Below, piece by piece: positions 33,941-41,688 of a stretch of 64,000 nt of DNA. Source of the DNA: an uncultured Clostridia bacterium. GTDB lineage: Bacteria; Bacillota; Clostridia; UMGS1883. The stretch spans positions 62,001 to 126,000 of the forward strand of contig CAKSFM010000003.1 of assembly GCA_934454525.1 (NCBI GenBank). Direction: 5' to 3'. Below the pieces are notes generated by a model, which saw only the letters and a program-made list of their open reading frames with translations, did no database searches and was not told the DNA's origin. Positions within the stretch are counted from its first letter, which is position 1, and every line of letters starts with the position of its first letter. The translations under genes were made by a program, and so were the position numbers.

Positions 33941-35634
33941 ATTTTCCCCATCCTCTCCATAGCTTCATATATTATTTTTGCCGCCTGCGCCCTTGTTGCG
34001 TATTCTTTAGGGGCAAATCTGCCGTTTCCGACACCCGACACGATTCCAGCACGATACATTGCCTCTGCAGCATCCTTTGCATAATCCGAAATATCGTCCT
34101 TGTCAGCTATCTCAACACTCATATCATTAACCTCTATGCGGACATCCAGCATAAGCATAATCCTGTAAACAATTGTGCAAAGCTGTTCTCTTGTAATCAT
34201 GCTGCCCGTTCCGAACAAATCAAAATCCACACCGTTTACAATGCCCAAAGCAAACGCCCTCATTACAGGCTCATAAAACCAGTCCGATTCTTTTACATCC
34301 GTGAAAGTGTTGTTTGTTTTTTCATTCGGAAGATCAAATCCGATAGCCGCCAGCTTAATAAATTCTTCTCTTGTAATCATTCCCTGCGGATTAAAGCTGC
34401 TTCCGCCAACGCCGTTTGCAACGCCATTTGCGGCAAGCGTCTCTATTTGTTCTTTTGCCCAAGGCACACTCTCCAAGTCATCGAACAAGCCGGGGTTTTT
34501 TATTTCGCTCTCATTGTTTTGCTTATTATCGTCCGTATCCGTTTTGTCAGGTTTTTTAATTCCTCCGCTGCCTCCGCCGATTGAGATAACTTTTCCGCCG
34601 CCTCCGCCGTCATCTCTTTTTTTCGGTTCTGTCACAGCTTTCAGTTCTTTAGCAAATGCCGCTTCCACATCTTTCAGATCTTTAAACTTTTTCGTATTCT
34701 TGGCGCTGATTACATTCTTCACCAAATTAACCTTATTATCTGATGAAAGCTTACTGTATTCGGAGAGGTTTACATCGGTATAATTTGCAGCGTTGCAAGC
34801 CTCAATGTATGAAATAAAAATTTCTCTGTCGCTGCTCGTAAAGCCGTTGAAAAGCGCTGTATAACATGCCTTATTAAAAATTTCGCCAAACGCTTCCGCC
34901 GTTAGTATAATATCTTGAGAACAGACTGCATTATAAACATCTTTTTTCAGTTCATCCGTTTTAATTCTGTCAAAAAGAAGCTTTGTGTCAATACCGAGTG
35001 AATCGGCGTATTTTTGCAGCAAGCTTTCTCCCTGTTCAGCTGAAGCTTCGTTAAAAAATTCAATTGCAACCGCAGCATTAAAAGCGCTGCGCAGGGCAGG
35101 AATACTGTCAAATTTTTTTCCGGCCAATGATGCAAAAACCAAATTGCTGTTATTAAGCGAAAGAATATCCCCGTCAACATCAATATCAATAAGTTCAATG
35201 TTTTCGGGAGAAGTTATTATCTCTCTTATTGTATCGGGAGTGCTTTGTTCGACTTCAGCAAGAATCCTCGCACTGTCGGCAGCATTAACGAATACCACTC
35301 CGCCGTCACATTCAGCAGCATCCAATGCTGCACCGCCGACTGTCACACTATAAACTCCGCTTTCGTCAAGGCTTGAGTTCATTGAACACTCGAACCTGAA
35401 ATCACCGTTTGATTCCGTCCGTGCAAAGTTAAAATAGAACAAAGCGCCGTTTTTACTTATACTTACAGTGGCAACCGTGTCTTCACCATACGGAGAAACA
35501 CCGCCGACAATTATAGCATTTTTCTCCTGACTGTAAAATGCATATATCTCATTTGCTGTTTGCGCGAAAACAGATACTTGCATAACAAACAGGACCGACA
35601 AAGCAAGCGCTGCAATTTTTGTTACTGTTTTCAA
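33937..35634 (-). CDS. Secreted SLH-domain protein (three C-terminal SLH modules)
   Basis: The protein has about 565 residues. After a signal peptide (MKTVTKIAALALSVLFVMQV) come a beta-sandwich region, a long helical middle part and a Gly-rich linker (DDGGGGGKVISIGGGSGG). Three SLH modules then close the protein: VPWAKEQIETLAANGVANG with ITREEFIKLAAIG, then FTDVKESDWFYEPVMRAFAL with ITREQLCTIVYRI, then AEAMYRAGIVSGVGNG with ATRAQAAKIIYEA. That is the standard wall-binding triple. I place the start at a TTG (35634) four bases after GGGGAG; a GTG at 35646 is the alternative. Its modules are at the opposite end from those of the other SLH protein in this operon. Confidence 0.88.
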   Translation of the reverse strand: MKTVTKIAALALSVLFVMQVSVFAQTANEIYAFYSQEKNAIIVGGVSPYGEDTVATVSISKNGALFYFNFARTESNGDFRFECSMNSSLDESGVYSVTVGGAALDAAECDGGVVFVNAADSARILAEVEQSTPDTIREIITSPENIELIDIDVDGDILSLNNSNLVFASLAGKKFDSIPALRSAFNAAVAIEFFNEASAEQGESLLQKYADSLGIDTKLLFDRIKTDELKKDVYNAVCSQDIILTAEAFGEIFNKACYTALFNGFTSSDREIFISYIEACNAANYTDVNLSEYSKLSSDNKVNLVKNVISAKNTKKFKDLKDVEAAFAKELKAVTEPKKRDDGGGGGKVISIGGGSGGIKKPDKTDTDDNKQNNESEIKNPGLFDDLESVPWAKEQIETLAANGVANGVGGSSFNPQGMITREEFIKLAAIGFDLPNEKTNNTFTDVKESDWFYEPVMRAFALGIVNGVDFDLFGTGSMITREQLCTIVYRIMLMLDVRIEVNDMSVEIADKDDISDYAKDAAEAMYRAGIVSGVGNGRFAPKEYATRAQAAKIIYEAMERMGKI

Positions 35635-35674
35635 AGCTCTCCCCACTTTCTTAAACCACGTTGTTTCGGATTGT

Positions 35675-35695
35675 CTGCCGGATTTAATCCGGCAG
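35675..35695. repeat. Near-perfect palindrome between the golvesin and SLH genes
   Basis: CTGCCGGATT (35675-35684) and its complement (35686-35695) are separated by a single base. As RNA it would form a tight intercistronic hairpin without a U-run. It most likely changes stability or relative expression within the operon. Confidence 0.45.
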
Positions 35696-35714
35696 ATAAC
35701 CCGAGCTTAAATCT

Positions 35715-38700
35715 CTAATTATTTTTTGTGCTTATTTCATGAACCGGCCGCAAAGGCTTGAGCGCCGAAGCTCCGTTCCATACAAATGCTTTCATATAAA
35801 CATTGCTGCTGTCCGCAACAGGAACAGCTTCCGTTGCAATCTTTACCACATTGCCCGCAACAGGAAGGCTTTTTACCGCAACAGGAGCTGCAAGCATGTT
35901 AGTTTCCTTATCATAAACTGCCAAAATAACAGTAACGTTTTCTTCCGCGTCTGTTTTATTATAGGCATATACCCATGCAGATGCATTTCCGTCCGACGGT
36001 GCGTCAATCTCAAGGCCGGAAACCTCTGCGACAGGCTCCGTCACATATAATCCGCCGGTAACCGCTTCAAGTTTTATGCAGTTAAGATACATAACATTTT
36101 CTTCATCTGCCGAAACGGTTATATTTTCTTCATCCGACGTGCCGTCAAAGTTATATGTACCTATTTCAATCCAGCCTTCACCCAGCGGAGCGGAAATATA
36201 CTTATTATCGCTGACCCCGTTTCCGGTTACGCTGACATTGTAATTACCTGTCATTCCGATTTCCGATAATTTATCTTCATCAACGGGGATACCATATACA
36301 AATACCTTTGTTTCACCCTTTGCAAGACCCTTTACCTTATAAACTGCACTGTCGCCGTTCATTATTGCCGCTGCACTGCCGTTATAACCCGTTGTTCCGT
36401 CCTCAGTTGCCGAGTTATTGATAACATTCACATTTTCATCGTCCCAGTTAATAACGCTTGCGCTCTTTACAACAGCAATGTTATACTCTTTAATGTCAGC
36501 GCCGTTTATAACGCGAATCTTAACCCTGCTTAATTCGTCATTCAATACAATATTTGCCGCCTCCGTTCCGGCAAGCATATCGTTTATATAAACGGTTGCC
36601 TCGCCGCTGATATACGGAGTTATATTAATATACGATGCTCCTGTATAAATAACCTTGTCGTCAAGCTCCTTTAATGTGATAAATTCATTATCAATCAAAA
36701 CGCCGTCGGAAAGCTTTAAAAACTTCGCCTCATTAAGCATTGTATATGCATCGGATACTCCCGTGAACTCAACTGCGTTTCCTGTGATACCGTCTTTGTT
36801 CAGAAGATAATTTCCGAGATCCACCCACTGTGAATCTGTGCCGGTCCAGTCAATCACATTGTTTACGCTTTTATTCCCCGTGTTAATTTTTACAGGCTGA
36901 TTCGAGCTTGCATAAAGCTTTTCCGATGTGTCACTTGAATTTATATGGTAATTGAACGACGGCTTCCATACCAGAATTTTATAAAAACCGTCCCTTATAA
37001 TATCTACAGTACCTTCCTTAATCGGGAATCCTGCCACATTTCCTTTTTCGGCAATGTATTTGGCGTCTTTGCCGCTTGCAGTTGAAAAATCCGCCGAAAT
37101 CGGAAGCTTAAGGTTTGATACTGCACCCGTAACGCGCTGAGTGTATGCATTTGTACCGAATTCTTTAAACAGTACAAACTTATAATTGTGCGCAGGTTTT
37201 CCCAAAAGCTTAATTTCAAGCTTCACGCTTGTCTCTCCCGATGCATTTACGGGAATTTCAGCATCAGCATTTGCCGCCGCTGTGTTTCCGTTCAGTTTAA
37301 TATATTCATACTGCGGATGATTTCCTATAACCTTAACATTAACAGAGGTGTAATCGCCGTTTGCAAGAGGCTGAACATATTCCTTGGCTGAGAGCATGTC
37401 CTTTGTAATGCTTACGGTTTCCGAGCTTGTTGTAACCGAAATTCCATCAAAATCATCCGTCATTCTCGTAGGAGCGCACGGCGCAAGCTTTATGCCTGCC
37501 ATGGCTAAACGATTAGTATTGCTGACCTTCATAACTGATACGGATTCATTCCCCGTACCATCAAAATAGTAGTCTCCGGCGTATACCCATTTAGCATTAT
37601 TATAATGATAATTTCCGACTGTTACAGCCTTTGTTTCCCTCAGGCCGCTGTGATTAACGATAACCTCAACATTTTCATCCATAAGGCCCGTCTGCGCCAT
37701 TGACCATACATATAAGCTGTAGCGCCCTGCCGCAATATCGGCATTCGGAATTTTCCATGTACTAACGTCTCCCAAATTGTATGCGTTAGACTTCTTTCCC
37801 GTCAATTCCGCAGGGTATTTCCACGATGACGGATTTGCTGCGCTTCCCTCATCGTAACTGTTGCTTCCGTTATATGCTTTTGAGTAGTTATCATCCCCTA
37901 CAGAGTAATACCTGACGCCTTCCGCACTGTCAACGCCAACTCCCACACTGTAGGTTTCGGTGACCGTGCCGTCCTCCGATGTAACAATCAGATTATAGTA
38001 ATTTATTTTCGCAGGGTCAGCATAAAATTCTGTGCTTGTGGCGCCCTTAGCTTCATTTCCCCAGTCAAATTTCACGGTAGCGTCAGGATCCTCGGTTTCA
38101 AATTTAATGCTGATTTTCTTTGTGCTGTCCGCATATTCCGACGGAAATTGTTTTACAAATGTGTTTGATGTTATGGGCGTGTCCTCAGTTTCAATCCTTG
38201 CCGAACCGTTGTATCTCATGTACATATGTGTAAGCTTGGCGCTGCTCGGCTTATTAACCGGCACAAACTTTACCGCGCTCAGATACGTGGATGAGTTATT
38301 GTCATAATTTTTTGAAACTGCAACCCTTTCACCTGCGCTGCCGCTGAAATAATGTGTTCCGAGCTTTACCCAGCCGTCCTTGCCGCCGGACGCATTTTTC
38401 TGGTCAATATAATACCTTGTTTCACCGTTAGTCGAAACAACATCATACTGCGCATGGTAATCCGGATGAGTTGAGGTGCTGTCATTTCTTCTGGTGTCGT
38501 TTCCCTCACATACGTTCCACACATATATATCATATGTGCCTGCCAGCGAAGCGTCATTTGCTGCCGTAAGCATGTACCATGCTCCGTACCCCACAGACAG
38601 CAGCTGAAGCGCCTTTCGACCGTTATACCCGTTAAGCTTGCTTTCTTCATATGCAGCTCCGCCGCCATGCGCTGCAATTTTTTGAGCAGTTCCGCCCCAT

Positions 38701-38864
38701 GGACTGTTATACGGAACAAAGCGCTCATCATCTGCGGACACCGTGTCATTGTATACAATGACAGTTCCTTCCGGGTCTGTTTCGGCCGATGCCGGCAATG
38801 CAGCCGGAACAAGAGTAAGCGCAACCGTTAAAACCGTGATAAATACCAAAACCTTTTTCAACAC
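35715..38864 (-). CDS. Large secreted protein with repeated golvesin-like modules
   Basis: The 1,049-residue protein starts with a clear signal peptide (MLKKVLVFITVLTVALTLVP, cut near ASAET). At least three golvesin-C-terminal-like beta-sandwich modules recur, each ending in a similar pattern: KDGWVKLGTHYFSGSAGERV, AKWVYAGDYYFDGTGNESV, and EGWIEIGTYNFDGTSDEEN; SQWVDLGNYLL may be a fourth. Cadherin-like or Ig-like spacers lie between. There is no catalytic motif and no SLH module. Such modules usually bind carbohydrate. The start is GTG, eight bases after AGGAGG. It may bridge substrate and the SLH scaffold proteins encoded next. Confidence 0.75.
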   Translation of the reverse strand: MLKKVLVFITVLTVALTLVPAALPASAETDPEGTVIVYNDTVSADDERFVPYNSPWGGTAQKIAAHGGGAAYEESKLNGYNGRKALQLLSVGYGAWYMLTAANDASLAGTYDIYVWNVCEGNDTRRNDSTSTHPDYHAQYDVVSTNGETRYYIDQKNASGGKDGWVKLGTHYFSGSAGERVAVSKNYDNNSSTYLSAVKFVPVNKPSSAKLTHMYMRYNGSARIETEDTPITSNTFVKQFPSEYADSTKKISIKFETEDPDATVKFDWGNEAKGATSTEFYADPAKINYYNLIVTSEDGTVTETYSVGVGVDSAEGVRYYSVGDDNYSKAYNGSNSYDEGSAANPSSWKYPAELTGKKSNAYNLGDVSTWKIPNADIAAGRYSLYVWSMAQTGLMDENVEVIVNHSGLRETKAVTVGNYHYNNAKWVYAGDYYFDGTGNESVSVMKVSNTNRLAMAGIKLAPCAPTRMTDDFDGISVTTSSETVSITKDMLSAKEYVQPLANGDYTSVNVKVIGNHPQYEYIKLNGNTAAANADAEIPVNASGETSVKLEIKLLGKPAHNYKFVLFKEFGTNAYTQRVTGAVSNLKLPISADFSTASGKDAKYIAEKGNVAGFPIKEGTVDIIRDGFYKILVWKPSFNYHINSSDTSEKLYASSNQPVKINTGNKSVNNVIDWTGTDSQWVDLGNYLLNKDGITGNAVEFTGVSDAYTMLNEAKFLKLSDGVLIDNEFITLKELDDKVIYTGASYINITPYISGEATVYINDMLAGTEAANIVLNDELSRVKIRVINGADIKEYNIAVVKSASVINWDDENVNVINNSATEDGTTGYNGSAAAIMNGDSAVYKVKGLAKGETKVFVYGIPVDEDKLSEIGMTGNYNVSVTGNGVSDNKYISAPLGEGWIEIGTYNFDGTSDEENITVSADEENVMYLNCIKLEAVTGGLYVTEPVAEVSGLEIDAPSDGNASAWVYAYNKTDAEENVTVILAVYDKETNMLAAPVAVKSLPVAGNVVKIATEAVPVADSSNVYMKAFVWNGASALKPLRPVHEISTKNN

Positions 38865-38937
38865 AACACATACCTCCTGAATAATATTATATATATTAAC
38901 CGAAAAATCGGCAGCAACGGAATTAATTATAATCCTA

Positions 38938-41676
38938 TCAATAATTAAAAGTTACATTCAGATTATCAAGACTGAATACGCTTCCGTAACCTCCCGAAAA
39001 AAATTCGTAGTTACTCAGATAATAAAGTTCATCGGAGAGATTATAATTCCGGATTAATTTATCGCCGTTTACATATACATTGAGCCTATGAGTATCAGTA
39101 TTGATTTCAAGCTTAACCTTTTGCCATAAATTTCTTTTATATCTTCCGATGACGGCATATCCTCCGCCTGAATTGCGCAGTTTTATTTTTCCGTCCTTTG
39201 AAAACAAAATTCCTATACCGTGTTCGTCATAATCATTTGTTATCCGCTGTTCATAATTCCCTGCTTCATCAGCCATAAAATCATACTCAACGGTTATCTG
39301 CCCCGAAAGTGACATGGATTTTTTGAATATGCTTCCGTTTTCCCTGTTGCGCTTGCCGCTGACTTTTAATACCTGTGCTTCACCCGATGAAGCAATCACA
39401 GCGTCAGCATTATTAACACTGTATTCCTGCAGGGAAGCCGTGTCATCAAAGGCTTCTTTGATTATGTTAAAATCGCCGAGATAGCTCAAATGCTCTCTGC
39501 AAAGGCTGCGGGCAAGCGGAGCAAAATGCTTTTCATAGAAGTTTTCTTCTCCGCCGTACTGCTTCCATTCCTGTTCCAAGCGTTTTAAAATAGGGAGATA
39601 CACATTGACCCAGATTTTCTCATCTGTCAGTCTTGCTCTGCCGTTTTGAATCAGATTCATCAAATCCTGAGAAATTTGCGGAATCATAACCAATTCGCCT
39701 TTGTCATTTTCATATTCCCAGTAGTCACCCTTTTGCACACCGATGCAGTTCGCTATGGCAAATTGATTCCATGTCATATGCGGAAGCGGCTGTTCCTTGC
39801 CCAAAAGTCCCACATTTTCTCCTTTTAACGTTATTGACAGGTATGCGTCAACCATGGGAAGGAAGAATGACGGTGATGAAAGCGGCGGCCCTCCGTTTGC
39901 CGGCTGTCCGGTTTGATGAACTATCAATGAACCGTCCGGAAACATTTCCCGAAGCATTCTCGCTTCTTCATATGCCGTAATCCATTGTGATTCGGACGGA
40001 AGTCCGTCTGAATACACTCCGTCTATTCCATAGGTATCCTTTAATCTTTTAATTTCGTTTATCCATTCTGTGGGTTCGTCCTTGTTGTAATAAAAATAAC
40101 CGCTTGTATATGGAAGAATCTGCACATTATTGTCATGGGCGGTTTTAATCATAGAACGAAACTCGTCCTCTTTCTTTTCATATATGTAATGTCTTCCGAA
40201 TTCCATACCGCTGGTGTGATGAACAAAGGACCATGTTGCAACAGTTCCGATTTTAAAGTCCGAAGCAAATTCTCCCATCCGAAGATAATACTGTGCTGCC
40301 GGATGTACATTCATATAATTGTTATTAAATGATTCCTCCCAGTCGTATTCGCGCGGCGGAAATGTTGTAATTGCCAGCCGCTCCCCCGGAGACACTGTCC
40401 ATGCAATCTGCCAACCCGGTTTAGCATTGGAAACCTTTGTGTTAAAATCCTCCTGTTTTTCATTGCTGCCCCAAACTATTGCATTGCTGAAATCCCAATA
40501 CGGGAAGTCAAGACCCTCTGTCAAAACTTCATACTTGCTCGTTTTTCCGCTTCCTGCGGGAATATCGGGCGTAACGGTAAATCCGCCGTAATCATCCAGG
40601 GCAATAAGGTATCCGAAGTTAAGTCTGTTCCATATTCCGGCAATTTTGCTTGTACATATCAGCCTGGCGTCTTCTTTATGCGGAGTCAGAAAGACAGTTC
40701 CGTCCATTTGAACGCCAAAGGATATATTGGGATTTGTTAAAACAGCCTCATTGTCTGTTTTGCTCTTTACGGAAAGTCCCTCAAAGCTCACACTTGATTT
40801 CCACTCCGATACTTCACGTTTCATTCCAATCTTCTGCTCAGCCGTGACAGTGTCATTTTTAATATCAAAGGTGTATCTTGCCCCGGTGGTATTGACAATG
40901 ATTTTGTCATCTGACTGCACAGCATCTTCAAGACGCATATCAAGATTTCCGGCTCCGCCGCGGAAAATCATTCCCTCGCCCTCCTTATAAGGAACCAATT
41001 CCTTCTCCGGAAGCTCATAAACCTTAAAATCCGCAATATACATAGCACTTTCAGGAGCATCGTTTGTAAACCCTCCGGTTTGGAAATTGAGCTGAGCTTT
41101 TGTTCCTGCTTCCAAAAGACCGGGCGATACAACAAAATCAAGTCTTTGCCACCCGTCCGTATAATCCGGCAGACCGCGGCGCAAAGAAAGAAACTCTTTT
41201 GTTGCCTCATCATTTGTCACTGACATTGTCAGCGCCATTTCCCTGGTTCTTCCCGTTGTTTCATAATATCTGCTGAAATCCATCCATATAAGTATAGACA
41301 AGAGATACTGCCTGTTAGGTTTAATATTAAACGGTTCACTCTTAACATACTTTGCTTTTGATTCGTCCTCAACGGTGATTTTGTAGAAACCCTGTTCTCC
41401 AAGCTTTGTCCATACAAGACCCACACCGCTGTTGTCAAACTTGGCGTCAGGACTTGAAAAATCATACTTTTCGAGGGGAATTAAGCTTCCGCCCCTTGTG
41501 TCGATTTCAAACAACTCTTCGGGAATTTGTTCCACAGGTCTTCCTGTATAATAATGAAGCTTCGGCAGCTCCTCTGTCTTTCCTGCTTCGTCAGCACAGG
41601 CAATTAAAGAAAAGGAGCCGATTCCTGACACAATAATTACCGTACTCAGAAATAATGTCATCAGCCTTTTAAACAA
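38938..41676 (-). CDS. Secreted glycosidase-like protein of unassigned type, paralogue 1
   Basis: The protein has about 912 residues. After a signal peptide (cut near ACADE) come a carbohydrate-binding-like region, a beta-sandwich beginning GGAGNLDMRLEDAV, a TIM-barrel-like part and a C-terminal LamG/concanavalin-like domain (WQKVKLEINTDTHRLNVYVN). The barrel holds IKRLKDTYGIDGVYSDGLPS and IVHQTGQPANGGPPLSSPSF, with acidic residues at strand ends as in clan GH-D or DUF6259-type enzymes. I cannot assign a CAZy family. I place the start at a TTG (41676), eight bases after AGGAGG; a GTG at 41685 is the alternative. The gene after it in the window order (41689-44286) encodes a full-length paralogue. 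Confidence 0.75.
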   Translation of the reverse strand: MFKRLMTLFLSTVIIVSGIGSFSLIACADEAGKTEELPKLHYYTGRPVEQIPEELFEIDTRGGSLIPLEKYDFSSPDAKFDNSGVGLVWTKLGEQGFYKITVEDESKAKYVKSEPFNIKPNRQYLLSILIWMDFSRYYETTGRTREMALTMSVTNDEATKEFLSLRRGLPDYTDGWQRLDFVVSPGLLEAGTKAQLNFQTGGFTNDAPESAMYIADFKVYELPEKELVPYKEGEGMIFRGGAGNLDMRLEDAVQSDDKIIVNTTGARYTFDIKNDTVTAEQKIGMKREVSEWKSSVSFEGLSVKSKTDNEAVLTNPNISFGVQMDGTVFLTPHKEDARLICTSKIAGIWNRLNFGYLIALDDYGGFTVTPDIPAGSGKTSKYEVLTEGLDFPYWDFSNAIVWGSNEKQEDFNTKVSNAKPGWQIAWTVSPGERLAITTFPPREYDWEESFNNNYMNVHPAAQYYLRMGEFASDFKIGTVATWSFVHHTSGMEFGRHYIYEKKEDEFRSMIKTAHDNNVQILPYTSGYFYYNKDEPTEWINEIKRLKDTYGIDGVYSDGLPSESQWITAYEEARMLREMFPDGSLIVHQTGQPANGGPPLSSPSFFLPMVDAYLSITLKGENVGLLGKEQPLPHMTWNQFAIANCIGVQKGDYWEYENDKGELVMIPQISQDLMNLIQNGRARLTDEKIWVNVYLPILKRLEQEWKQYGGEENFYEKHFAPLARSLCREHLSYLGDFNIIKEAFDDTASLQEYSVNNADAVIASSGEAQVLKVSGKRNRENGSIFKKSMSLSGQITVEYDFMADEAGNYEQRITNDYDEHGIGILFSKDGKIKLRNSGGGYAVIGRYKRNLWQKVKLEINTDTHRLNVYVNGDKLIRNYNLSDELYYLSNYEFFSGGYGSVFSLDNLNVTFNY

Positions 41677-41688
41677 ATTCAGCACCTC

